NCBI GenBank assembly: GCA_016938235.1
Contig: JAFGVA010000025.1
Coordinates: forward strand, 1 to 36,166
Reading direction: 5' to 3'
DNA length: 36,166 nucleotides
Origin: Bacteroidales bacterium
GTDB taxonomy: Bacteria; Bacteroidota; Bacteroidia; Bacteroidales; UBA10428
Both the position numbers and the translations under genes were made by a program. Positions 8,740 through 17,791 of this stretch are shown here, piece after piece; positions within the stretch are counted from its first letter, which is position 1; each line of letters opens with the position of its first letter. The notes beneath the pieces were generated by a model. That model had not been told where the DNA came from, searched no databases, and worked only from the letters and a program-made list of their open reading frames with translations.

Positions 8740-11334
8740 CTATTCAATTAAAAGTACACCGGTTGAAACCTTATTATTACTTCTGATTTTGAATATGTAG
8801 CTACCTGTTTCAAGTTTATCAAGTTTGATTGTGTTTTCCTGTTTATATAAATTCTCTTGAATAACTATCCGGCCTTGTATGTTGTAAATTTCGAGGTGTG
8901 ATTCTTCTGTTGCAACAATGTTGATGTAATCAACCGCCGGATTCGGATAAACCAGAATATCTGCTACACCCGGCTGCTTAATTAAAGAAACTTCATCGTT
9001 GAATATATGAGTAACATAATTGCAGCCCTCATTTACGGTATAAAACCTGTGTCCTTCGTTGCCGGTTATCTCGGAGAATTCAATGTTAGCATCGTCCTGG
9101 TTTAGCCTGAAACGATAATAAATGGTTTCATCTAGGAGTAAATTGTTAATTGTGTATGAGTAGATTCCATCTGCATCTGCATCAAAAAACGAATCAGAAC
9201 CACTCCAGTCATTAAAACTACCAACAACATCAACAATACCGTATACCGGATTAAAATTATTACGGTTTATTTCGAGGTTCATATCTACATCAAAAGTCAT
9301 ATAACTTAAATTGCGTGTGTCGTTGGAGTAACCCGGGGTTATATGATCCAAGGCCAGGGGAGCAGTATAATTATTGACATTATATCCGTAGGAAATGTTT
9401 GGCTTCTGTTCCGGGTAATTTAATGAATCAAGCAGCAGGTAGGTATCGCCAAAATCCTCGAAGAGATACAGAGTTTCTCCATTTCTCGATAGTTTAAATT
9501 CTGCGTGATAGTCCCCCTGTTCAGATTCATTGTCGGCCCAGAACCATGCTATTTCTCCGGGTTGAAGTATGATGTCAGGCAGTTTCCATTCGTCTTTGTT
9601 TTCATACGAGTCCGATAAATACTTATTTGAAAGGCTTACAGGGATGGTGTCTGCATTTATAATCTCAATCCAGTCATCGTTATCGCCAAATTCATCGGTC
9701 ATGCATATTGTATTGGAGGTAAGAATTTCATTGATTTTCAGATTAGGCTTACCTGCATATAAACTAATAATGTAATTTCCATTGTAGGGTTGGCGGGAAG
9801 ATTGTTCCTGTGCATCTGTAGCTTTTATGTAGAATTCAATAATTCCTGTAGTATTCATAGGGTCAAGCACTATCTGATATTTTGAAATCCCGTAAGTTTC
9901 ATCGTTTGAAACGAGTTCCATTTCTGCTTCTTGCAATTCTCCTTCATTAAGTCGGTAATACAGCCTGATATCAGGGTTTGAATCATCATCTTCAAGGGTG
10001 CAGCTTATATTAATTTCATCTTCGTAAAACTGGTTGCTGTATTTTATTTCTGTGAGTATAGGACTTGTGTTTGTTTCTTCAAGTTGTTCTATAATTGAAC
10101 TGTATCTAAGTTCAAAAAATTCAACCAGACCCCACGGAGACATACCAAAAGCCTGATCGAAACAATTGTTGTATTCTTCCATTGTAAAGGATATATAAGG
10201 GTCCTGAGCTACATAAGGCCTTATAAAATCCTGAACCTTCTTAGCCAATACCCTTATGGTGTCAGGGGGAAATTTTTTTATGAGTTGTTTCATGTAAAAA
10301 GTATACTGATTTCTTAATTCGGGTACACTCAGAATATTGCTTCTTAATGGCCTCGATGCCGAATCTTGAAAATACGCATACATGTTGCCATTTGTTGGAT
10401 CAGCGGAGCTGAAATTTACTCCCATTGTTAAATCCATGTCGTAGGTTATGTATTCAAACTTACCGGTTTCGGTATTGTGATACAGATAGAAATTATTTGC
10501 CGGGTACGAATAAGAATCCCAGTGCCCCAGGTAAACTTCGAGGGCAAAAAACCTGATTAATGTATTTAAGTTAATAGTATTGTTTAATAATTCATTGAAA
10601 TTTGTTTCGTTGGGGTTGTTAATTATACGTATTAACTCCATCAGGTCGGAATAATCATCTTTGTCGGTATTTGTTTTTAGCTCGTAAATACGAATCTGGC
10701 GGTTCTCAAAATAATAGCCGGTTTCTTTGTAACTGTTCGGGTTGCTGTCTTTCCAGGTCAATTCAGCCGGATACCGGCATTTATATAAGTTTCCGTTATT
10801 ATTCTTAAATGTTTGTTTTAAGAAGTTTTCATCGACATGTTCGGTGTTGGTGTAAATTCCCCATAATTCGTTGTTTATAAATAACATAACATGGCTGACC
10901 CAGGTAGAAGTAATTCCCATTTGCCGGCACATATGCCAGGCTAGTTTAGGCCGTATAAAGGTATCGTCGCCGGTTGCTTTAAGATTCATTTTTTCAATGC
11001 CATAATATTTTCGGCCAGGTTCAAAAGTGTTAAATGAAACTTTAAACGATTTCTTTTCTGAAATGCGGGAAACATTACCTCTTATTCTGAATCCGATATT
11101 CTCTATGGTATCCTGAACGCCATTAAAGTTATTGTAAACAAAGGTGGCCGGGTACTCGGTATCTGAATCTATTTCTGCCAACAATGTGTTAAGAACTGAA
11201 GGATCTATAAAAATATCGATACGGGGTACAGTGTTTTCCTGAAACAGTACATTAACATTTTTAGGATTTAACTGGCCGTATGAACAGGCAATAAATCCGA
11301 AAATATAAATAAGGCTGATAAAAGGTTTGGTCAT
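8740..11334 (-). CDS. CotH kinase-family protein with lamin-tail, starch-binding-like and T9SS type A sorting domains
   Basis: An 864-residue secreted protein. A signal peptide (MTKPFISLIYIFGFIACSYG) is followed by a CotH domain from about 38 to 430, with the RIRGN loop near residue 90 and YDMDLTMG near 300, matching the metal-binding D-x-D of CotH kinases that phosphorylate secreted proteins. An Ig-like stretch precedes a lamin-tail (LTD) domain at about 530-640 (LKINEILTSN...DDWIEIIN). A CBM20/48-like module follows at about 680-775, with GSFNDW and YYRFRLN. Residues about 790-864 are the type A sorting tail (VYPNPAVDYINI...GSYIFKI). The protein should be exported by T9SS and anchored to the surface. 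The binding module suggests attachment to glycan while the kinase acts on surface or spore-coat-like proteins; substrates are unknown. Confidence 0.88.
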   Translation of the reverse strand: MTKPFISLIYIFGFIACSYGQLNPKNVNVLFQENTVPRIDIFIDPSVLNTLLAEIDSDTEYPATFVYNNFNGVQDTIENIGFRIRGNVSRISEKKSFKVSFNTFEPGRKYYGIEKMNLKATGDDTFIRPKLAWHMCRQMGITSTWVSHVMLFINNELWGIYTNTEHVDENFLKQTFKNNNGNLYKCRYPAELTWKDSNPNSYKETGYYFENRQIRIYELKTNTDKDDYSDLMELIRIINNPNETNFNELLNNTINLNTLIRFFALEVYLGHWDSYSYPANNFYLYHNTETGKFEYITYDMDLTMGVNFSSADPTNGNMYAYFQDSASRPLRSNILSVPELRNQYTFYMKQLIKKFPPDTIRVLAKKVQDFIRPYVAQDPYISFTMEEYNNCFDQAFGMSPWGLVEFFELRYSSIIEQLEETNTSPILTEIKYSNQFYEDEINISCTLEDDDSNPDIRLYYRLNEGELQEAEMELVSNDETYGISKYQIVLDPMNTTGIIEFYIKATDAQEQSSRQPYNGNYIISLYAGKPNLKINEILTSNTICMTDEFGDNDDWIEIINADTIPVSLSNKYLSDSYENKDEWKLPDIILQPGEIAWFWADNESEQGDYHAEFKLSRNGETLYLFEDFGDTYLLLDSLNYPEQKPNISYGYNVNNYTAPLALDHITPGYSNDTRNLSYMTFDVDMNLEINRNNFNPVYGIVDVVGSFNDWSGSDSFFDADADGIYSYTINNLLLDETIYYRFRLNQDDANIEFSEITGNEGHRFYTVNEGCNYVTHIFNDEVSLIKQPGVADILVYPNPAVDYINIVATEESHLEIYNIQGRIVIQENLYKQENTIKLDKLETGSYIFKIRSNNKVSTGVLLIE

Positions 11335-11538
11335 AATCCGGAATTTTTAACATGCTATAGACGCTAAAACCTTTAAAATGGTTGCTTCTCTTCAGCTGGT
11401 TATCAGCATGTAAGGTAAGTTATTTTTTTTAATGCTTTTTATCTCCCTTTCTTTTTTGATTCAATGGATGGAAATATTTTTTACCCCTGCTTTCATTTCT
11501 GCGAATAATTAAATAATTTAGGTGAAAACATTAAAAAA

Positions 11539-14439
11539 ATGAGAGCACTTGTTATTATCATCTTAATAGCTATATCGAGCACCTTCCTGTTTGCGCAAAA
11601 TAAAACCAGTATAAATGACGTGCACAATGTTTACGATGAGAAGGGCGATTATTATTTTGACCGCAAAAACTATAAGAAAGCCATAGTTTATTATAACATG
11701 GCTTATAAAAGCGATGCTAAAAACTACTATTCAGTATTACGCAAAGCCGAAGCATTTACCGAACTGGCTCTTTATGATCAGGCTGCCGAGAGTTATAAAA
11801 TAATATTTGAGACCAATTTGTATATACCAAACGAGTTCCGTTTGCAGTATGCACTTTTATTGCTTAGTAATAAAGATATAAAGGGTTTTGAAAAATGGAT
11901 GGGCAATTACAACAAAATAGTTCAGGAAGAAATAAGCGGATACCTGAGTTCTTCTGAAGTTAGAGCGAAAATGTATAAAGATTCAAGCCTTGTTATTGTT
12001 GAAAATGAGAGTGTTTTAAACACAGCCGAATCAGAAATAAGCCCTTATGTTATTGGCGATAAGCTGATTTTTGCATCCACCCGTAAAGATTTAATGGCTA
12101 ACACTGTAAACAACTACTACAATTTATTTTCTGCCTCTTATCTTACAGACGGAAAGCTGGGCAAACTAAACATGTTTAATTCTGATTTGAATACAACACT
12201 TAGCGAAAGTGCGCTTTCGTATTCCGGAAGCACGAAAAAACTTTATCTTACCCGGAGCAGCGGACTTTCGTCGGCATTAAAATCGTACGAGGCCAGGGTG
12301 TTTGCCGATGTTAAGGCAAAGCTCGATTTAACTCCTGTTTCAGTTGGAGGAATAACAAACATCGGGCAGGTAAGCTTTAATAACAATGACACCAAAATGT
12401 ATTTTGTTTCTGATGCTCCCGGAGGTTCTGGCGGACTTGATATATATTTCAGCGAACTAGTAAACGGAGTTTGGAGTAAGCCTCAAAATATGGGTTCAGC
12501 TGTTAATACTGCAAAGGATGAAATGTTCCCCTACGTGCTGAACGATACTGTTTTATTTTTCTCATCAAACGGGCTGAACGGATTGGGTGGTTTTGATTTG
12601 TATTCACTGAACTTAAAGAACCCTAACAGTACACCAAAAAATCTTGGAAGTAGGGTAAACTCAAATTATGACGATTATGCTTTATCGTTTTCTGCCGGTG
12701 GATTGACAGGTTATTTCTGTTCTAACAGACCGGGAGGCTTTGGAAAAGAAGATATATACCGGGTGCATTTGCTCGATATCAAGGTAAAATATGCGGCATA
12801 CCGCTTTAAGAGGAAATCGTTTATGGAAGACGATAAAATAAACCTTTACCTGAGCGATGGGGAAGAATATAATATTGCTGCAGAGGAAATTTCAGGTTTT
12901 AACTTTGGATTCCAACCCGAAGAAGGTTACAAAATGATTATCCAGCATGAAAATCCATTGGCTACAGATATTATTTACAACACTAATCTTTCGGAGTCGG
13001 AGCTTAAAACAGCCTTTCTATATCCAAAGCCTATAGAGAAGACTGAAATACCAATGGAAACGGGTATGCGCTACCAGTTTACTGCCGGCATGAAACCAAT
13101 TAGCAGTGACTTTAAGAAAGCACTTGAAGACATGTCGAAACTCTACCAGGCTTCCGGTAGCAGTGCCATTGATTTTACAGCACTGGCAAAAGAATTGCAA
13201 TTAAGAGAAGGAGAGGTTTATACCATAAGATTTGTTAAAGACGACAGCCAAATCTCTGAAACTAAATCGAAAGAAGTAACAAGTTTATTCATTAACGATA
13301 AAACTATACCGGTTAATGAACGTTCATTCTTTATTGTTCTTCCTTTAGACATTCAGGCAAGTTTTAACATTAAAACAGACATTGATCACTTCAAAGAGAA
13401 CTTTAGTCCTAAAAAAACCGGTGGAGTTAAGGTTGATGCAACTCCCGTTTTAAAAGAAGAACCTGTAAAAGAGTTTGAAGGCTTTCCAATTCTGGTAAAC
13501 ACCGAAAAACCGGAAGAGGTTTCAAAAAATAAAATTAAAGCCAAAGAACTAAGCATTGTTCCCGGTACTATGTATTTGTTAACCCTGAAAAAGAAAATTG
13601 AAGGAGCTGATGATCTTGAACTTTTCATTCCCTTAACTAAAGGTGTAAAATACAATTTAGGTACAGATAATCAGGATCAGGCCGCCTACAATATAGCTCT
13701 TTCGCAAATGGCAAAAGCCAGCAGTACAACACCCGGCGAGGAACTAATTGATATTTCAGTTTTATCGAAAGAACTGGACATTGTTTCGGATCAAAATGTT
13801 GTTTTTAGTCTGACACCAGCTCCGCAGATAGGTTCTCAGGCTACTACAGCCCGCAGTGTGCTGACAACTTTAAATGTCGATGGAAGAAAATACTATGTTG
13901 CCAGTATGCAAAAAATTATGGTAAACCTTAAGCTTGAGCAAAACCAAACAGTAAATATTCAAACCGATTTGGGCTACGTGAAGGAAAACTTTGAATCTTC
14001 GACTATTGCGCTGAGTGTCGATACATCCTCGTTTAATAACAATATTAAGGAAATAGAAAAGGATATTATTACAGATCCGGTTTTTGACGTGATAGTTGTT
14101 AATTTTGACCTGAACGATTACTCTATACGTCCTGATGCAAAGAGCATTCTGGCTGATAAAGTTGTACAGGTACTTAAAGGTGATACCAGGCTTTATGTAA
14201 CAATCAAAGGGTATACCGATCCGCTCGGAAACGCTGCATACAACGAGAAACTTTCGATGAACAGAGCCAGGGCTGTAAAAGAATTCTTATCGAACAATGG
14301 AATTGGCGAAAGTAGAATCAGAACCTTCTCTTTTGGCGATACCATGGCATTAAAGCAAGGCCAAAGCTGGGAGAGCCTTAGTGAGGAAGAGCTTAAAAAG
14401 CATCGTAAGGTTGAAATTGTAATCTATTTACCGAAGTAA
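11539..14439 (+). CDS. TPR/PD40 (WD40-like propeller)/OmpA-family outer-membrane protein
   Basis: A 966-residue exported protein with a type I-like signal peptide (MRALVIIILIAISSTFLFA) and no lipobox. Residues about 30-125 are TPR-like (YFDRKNYKKAIVYYNMAYKS). Residues about 165-420 contain PD40 propeller blades (FASTR, YFVSDAPGGSGGLDIYF, LFFSSNGLNGLGGFDLY, YFCSNRPGGFGKEDIY). Residues about 845-966 are an OmpA peptidoglycan-binding domain (NFDLNDYSIRP...GYTDPLGNAAYNEKLSMNRA). The order resembles PorE of the type IX system, but PorE is a lipoprotein with a carboxypeptidase-regulatory-like domain. Here the middle (about 495-825) instead holds two related copies of an unrecognised unit, each ending in a TD-x(3)-KENF-type motif. 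Likely role: linking an outer-membrane complex to the cell wall. No PorP/SprF partner is adjacent. Confidence 0.88.
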   Translation: MRALVIIILIAISSTFLFAQNKTSINDVHNVYDEKGDYYFDRKNYKKAIVYYNMAYKSDAKNYYSVLRKAEAFTELALYDQAAESYKIIFETNLYIPNEFRLQYALLLLSNKDIKGFEKWMGNYNKIVQEEISGYLSSSEVRAKMYKDSSLVIVENESVLNTAESEISPYVIGDKLIFASTRKDLMANTVNNYYNLFSASYLTDGKLGKLNMFNSDLNTTLSESALSYSGSTKKLYLTRSSGLSSALKSYEARVFADVKAKLDLTPVSVGGITNIGQVSFNNNDTKMYFVSDAPGGSGGLDIYFSELVNGVWSKPQNMGSAVNTAKDEMFPYVLNDTVLFFSSNGLNGLGGFDLYSLNLKNPNSTPKNLGSRVNSNYDDYALSFSAGGLTGYFCSNRPGGFGKEDIYRVHLLDIKVKYAAYRFKRKSFMEDDKINLYLSDGEEYNIAAEEISGFNFGFQPEEGYKMIIQHENPLATDIIYNTNLSESELKTAFLYPKPIEKTEIPMETGMRYQFTAGMKPISSDFKKALEDMSKLYQASGSSAIDFTALAKELQLREGEVYTIRFVKDDSQISETKSKEVTSLFINDKTIPVNERSFFIVLPLDIQASFNIKTDIDHFKENFSPKKTGGVKVDATPVLKEEPVKEFEGFPILVNTEKPEEVSKNKIKAKELSIVPGTMYLLTLKKKIEGADDLELFIPLTKGVKYNLGTDNQDQAAYNIALSQMAKASSTTPGEELIDISVLSKELDIVSDQNVVFSLTPAPQIGSQATTARSVLTTLNVDGRKYYVASMQKIMVNLKLEQNQTVNIQTDLGYVKENFESSTIALSVDTSSFNNNIKEIEKDIITDPVFDVIVVNFDLNDYSIRPDAKSILADKVVQVLKGDTRLYVTIKGYTDPLGNAAYNEKLSMNRARAVKEFLSNNGIGESRIRTFSFGDTMALKQGQSWESLSEEELKKHRKVEIVIYLPK

Positions 14440-14445
14440 AAATTT

Positions 14446-16275
14446 TTATAAGGGGAACGACACTTTTACAGTCGTTCCCTTATCAATTTCTGAATTAATT
14501 TCTAAAATGCCTTTGTGGTCTTTAATTATTGAATAGGCTATTGATAAACCAAGTCCGGTGCCTTTGCCCGGGTCTTTGGTAGTAAAAAACGGATCGGTAA
14601 TTTTAGTAATATCTTCTTCTTTTATGCCCGAACCCGTATCAGCTATTTCAATGATTAAATTGTTGTTGTCCCGATATATCTTTATTGTAATTTTCCCTTT
14701 ATCGGCAATAGCCTGATAGGCATTTATCAGAATGTTTAAAAAAGCCTGGTGCAGTTCGCCTATATTACCCGATATTTCAGAATCGGTATCGGAAAATTCT
14801 TTTTTAACGGTGATTTTGCCTTTTAATTGGTTGTTAATCATATTCAGGCAATTCGCAATTATAGCAGTGAGCTTGCATTTTTCTTTGTGCGAACTATTGT
14901 TCCTGCTAAATTGATTAAGTTCTTTTACAATAGTAATTGATCTTTCAAGACCTTCTTTCAGGCTGTTCATTATTGTTTCTATACTGTTTTTTTCTATTGT
15001 ATCAGAATGCTCAAAGATGCTGTTCAGTGCTTCATAAGCGCCCATGATATAATTCAACGGATTGTTTATTTCATGTGCTACTCCGGCTGTGAGAATACCC
15101 AACGAAGCCATTTTTTCTGCTTGTATAAGCTTAGACTGAGTATTTTTTAAGTTTTCAATAATAGCTATCAGTTCCTGGTTTTGTTGGTCAATAATTGAGT
15201 TTTTGTCCGAAAGTTCTTCATTTATTGTCTTAAGTTTTTCGATTACATTGTCTAATTCCCTGGTTTTTTCTTTCACCAATTCCTGTAAATGGTCACGGTG
15301 TTTTTTCAATTCTTCTTCAATTTGTTTTTGTCTTGTCAAATCCTGATTAACACCAACAAATTTTATTGCTTCGCCTTTCTCGTTTTTAATAATTTTATAC
15401 CTTACAGTTATATACCCGGTTTTCCCGGTGTCGGTGTAAATTATTTTATATTCAACATCGCCGCAATCTTTTAAATCTGAATTTAATATTGCTCTATTGA
15501 TTTCTTCTCTGACAATATGTGAATCCTCCGGATGTAAAAACTTTTTGCTATAGTCTTTTACGCTCATTTTATAACCGCCTTCCTTATCTGCAGAGGTATG
15601 ATAAAGGCTGTAAAATTCGTCAGTAAATGTAAATTCATCGCGGTGTACATCATATTCCCAATGGCCTAATTTTGCAATTAGAAGAGCATTTGAAAGGTGT
15701 GCCTCATTTTGCACCAGATTTTTATTTTTCTCTAATAATTCGTGATGAAGCCGTGCATTCTGAATTCCGATAGATAATTGGTTAGCTACTGTTTGTCCTA
15801 AATTAATTTCATTTTTTGAGAAAGAGCGTGATTTATTACTGGTTCCAAGTATCAGAACACCAAGCACATTGTTTTTTTGTACAAAAGCAAAATAAATTAA
15901 ACTCCTTAATTGCCTTAGCTCAACCACAACTTGCTCAGCCTGCGATAGGGCTTCAGTCTGTGTATCACGTATATATTGTGGTTCTTTTGATTCAATTGTT
16001 TTTTGTATATGCGGATGATCCTGAAGCTTTGCTATTCTAAGTCCAACTGGCATATTTGCATCAAGAGGCGGGGTGGTAGCACCCAGAAAAAGCTTGTTTT
16101 CCTGTTCTAAAAGGTAAATTGCTGCTGATTCGATCTCGAGCAGTTCCGACATGCCATCACTTATAATCTGCAAAACTTCTTCATAGTCCAGCGTGCCAAT
16201 AATACTTTGGCTGATTTTCAACAAGATGTTTTGTTCCAGCTTGTTTTTATTGGAATATTTCGGGTTGGCAGACAT
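14446..16275 (-). CDS. GAF-PAS sensor histidine kinase
   Basis: A 609-residue soluble kinase. Residues about 20-180 are a GAF domain (LDYEEVLQIISDGMSELLEI, then VANQLSIGIQNARL). Residues about 193-322 are a PAS/PAC domain (LGHWEYDVHRDEFTFTDEF...GVNQDLT). A long coiled coil (about 322-385) leads to the H-box VAHEINNPLNYI with His401 as the likely phosphorylation site. The catalytic domain has the N-box LINAYQAIADKG, the G1 box IADTGSGI, the F-box DPFFTTKDPGKG and the G2 box TGLGLSIAYSII. It is a PAS-type (HPK4-like) kinase with no receiver domain and no membrane segment. No response regulator is adjacent, so it is an orphan kinase. A signal such as redox state or a small ligand is plausible but not shown. 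Confidence 0.93.
   Translation of the reverse strand: MSANPKYSNKNKLEQNILLKISQSIIGTLDYEEVLQIISDGMSELLEIESAAIYLLEQENKLFLGATTPPLDANMPVGLRIAKLQDHPHIQKTIESKEPQYIRDTQTEALSQAEQVVVELRQLRSLIYFAFVQKNNVLGVLILGTSNKSRSFSKNEINLGQTVANQLSIGIQNARLHHELLEKNKNLVQNEAHLSNALLIAKLGHWEYDVHRDEFTFTDEFYSLYHTSADKEGGYKMSVKDYSKKFLHPEDSHIVREEINRAILNSDLKDCGDVEYKIIYTDTGKTGYITVRYKIIKNEKGEAIKFVGVNQDLTRQKQIEEELKKHRDHLQELVKEKTRELDNVIEKLKTINEELSDKNSIIDQQNQELIAIIENLKNTQSKLIQAEKMASLGILTAGVAHEINNPLNYIMGAYEALNSIFEHSDTIEKNSIETIMNSLKEGLERSITIVKELNQFSRNNSSHKEKCKLTAIIANCLNMINNQLKGKITVKKEFSDTDSEISGNIGELHQAFLNILINAYQAIADKGKITIKIYRDNNNLIIEIADTGSGIKEEDITKITDPFFTTKDPGKGTGLGLSIAYSIIKDHKGILEINSEIDKGTTVKVSFPL
14449..14482. terminator. Hairpin between convergent OmpA and kinase genes
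   Basis: The left arm AAGGGGAACGAC and the right arm GTCGTTCCCTT pair with one bulged G around a loop of about nine bases. On the minus strand the stem encodes the last codons of the kinase and is followed by an A5T5 tract, so it could end transcription from that side. For the plus-strand OmpA transcript there is no good U-tract after the stem. Only seven bases separate the two genes' stop codons. Confidence 0.45.
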
Positions 16276-16434
16276 ATGATCAAATTACTGTTTTTTTCTT
16301 TCATTAACAAAATCATTGCTTAAAAAAGTAAAAACCTCCCATATTTTCAATTCAAAACCTAATAATGAATACCCTTTGATACGATTTTATTTTCCGGGCT
16401 AAATAGAATCTTAAGGTCTTATTTGAATCAGTTA

Positions 16435-17652
16435 TTATTTCTTGGTACCTCTTCTATTCAACCTGTAGAACATCGCCAAGCCTCCCGTTGAGGTTTCGCG
16501 GTACAAACTCGGTAAGTCACGTCCGGTTTGGTTCATGGTTTGTACCACCTGGTCGAAGCTGATAAAATGCCGGCCATCGGAAAGCATGGCATAATCTTTA
16601 TGATTTAGAGCACGGGCTGCAGCCATTGCGTTGCGTTCGATACAGGGTATCTGAACCAGTCCGAGAACCGGATCGCAGGTAAGGCCAAGGTGATGTTCCA
16701 GTCCCATTTCAGCCGCATATTCTACCTGGTATATGCTCCCGCCACTAATTTGTGTTAGGGCAGCTGAGCCCATAGCGCAAGCAGTGCCCACCTCACCCTG
16801 ACAACCAACTTCTGCTCCGCTTATCGAGGCATTGGCCTTTACAAGATTCCCAACAAGTCCTGCTGTTGCAAGAGCCCTTAAAACTTTTTTATGAGATCCC
16901 TTGTAAATGTTTTTGTAATAATACAATACTGCCGGAACAACACCACTTCCTCCACAGGTTGGTGAAGTTGCAATTAACCCGCCTCCTGCATTCTCTTCGG
17001 AAACGGCCAGGGCATAAGCATAAAGCATTGAGCGCTTCCTGATGTATCCTTTCAGGTTTTCTGCTTTAGCCATAACATCGCCTGCTTTTCTGGGTAAGTG
17101 CAATTCGCCAGGCAAGGTTTCATCATTATCAAGGCCTCGGCGAATAGAATTCTGCATTACTTTCCATACTTCTGCCAGGTAGTCCCAGATTTCGGGTTTT
17201 TCATATTCCTCAACATAACCCCAGAGGGGTTTTCCGTTATCATAACACCACTCAAGAATTTCGTCCATGGTGTTTAAGGGGTAAACTTGTTTCGATTCGG
17301 TGTTGGTGTTATCATCAATAACTGAACCACCACCTACACTATAGGCTGTCCATGAATCGTTGGTTTCACCCTTTTTATTTATAGCTTCAAATTTCATTGC
17401 ATTAGGATGACGGGGCAGAAACTCTGTTGGTTTTTCAATAATTTCAAGCTCCCGGCTATTAAAAAGTTCATGGAGTACTTTATGCGTCAGGTGACCTTTT
17501 GCAGTTGCTGCCAGGCTGCCAAATAAGGTTACTTTATAAGAGGCTGCATTTTCATTCTTTTTTAAAAATTGCAGGGCAGCTTTTCTGGGCCCCATGGTAT
17601 GACTGCTGGAAGGCCCATGTCCGATTTTATATATTTCTTTTATGCTTTCCAT
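16435..17652 (-). CDS. sdaA: L-serine ammonia-lyase (iron-sulfur L-serine dehydratase)
   Basis: A single-chain bacterial L-serine dehydratase that converts L-serine to pyruvate and ammonia using a [4Fe-4S] cluster. The substrate loop IGHGPSSSHTMGPRKA is near the N-terminus. Cluster cysteines are visible in SPTCGGSGVVP, LTCDPVLGLVQ and QIPCIERNAMAA. The 405-residue length is slightly shorter than the E. coli enzymes. An in-frame GTG lies two codons upstream, but the ATG at 17650-17652 (MESIKEIYKIG) gives the better start. The enzyme is oxygen-sensitive, which fits an anaerobic or microaerobic host. Pyruvate from this reaction could enter the same C3/C4 pool as the oxaloacetate decarboxylase encoded downstream. 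It is divergent from the GNAT-nitrilase gene. Confidence 0.94.
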   Translation of the reverse strand: MESIKEIYKIGHGPSSSHTMGPRKAALQFLKKNENAASYKVTLFGSLAATAKGHLTHKVLHELFNSRELEIIEKPTEFLPRHPNAMKFEAINKKGETNDSWTAYSVGGGSVIDDNTNTESKQVYPLNTMDEILEWCYDNGKPLWGYVEEYEKPEIWDYLAEVWKVMQNSIRRGLDNDETLPGELHLPRKAGDVMAKAENLKGYIRKRSMLYAYALAVSEENAGGGLIATSPTCGGSGVVPAVLYYYKNIYKGSHKKVLRALATAGLVGNLVKANASISGAEVGCQGEVGTACAMGSAALTQISGGSIYQVEYAAEMGLEHHLGLTCDPVLGLVQIPCIERNAMAAARALNHKDYAMLSDGRHFISFDQVVQTMNQTGRDLPSLYRETSTGGLAMFYRLNRRGTKK

Positions 17653-17791
17653 TTTCACCGATCTTAAGTTTAAAAATATTTATTTAACTCCTTTTAAATT
17701 ATAATTAATATCATACTATAAAATTAACTTTACAGAAGAAAAGGTTTAAAAATCTTTTTTTACTGGTAAACATAATTAAGAAAGATTGGGA

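Noticed and set aside
11539-14439. Naming the OmpA/PD40 protein PorE
   Set aside because: PorE is a lipoprotein with a carboxypeptidase-regulatory-like domain. This protein lacks a lipobox and has a different middle region, so only the general architecture is claimed.
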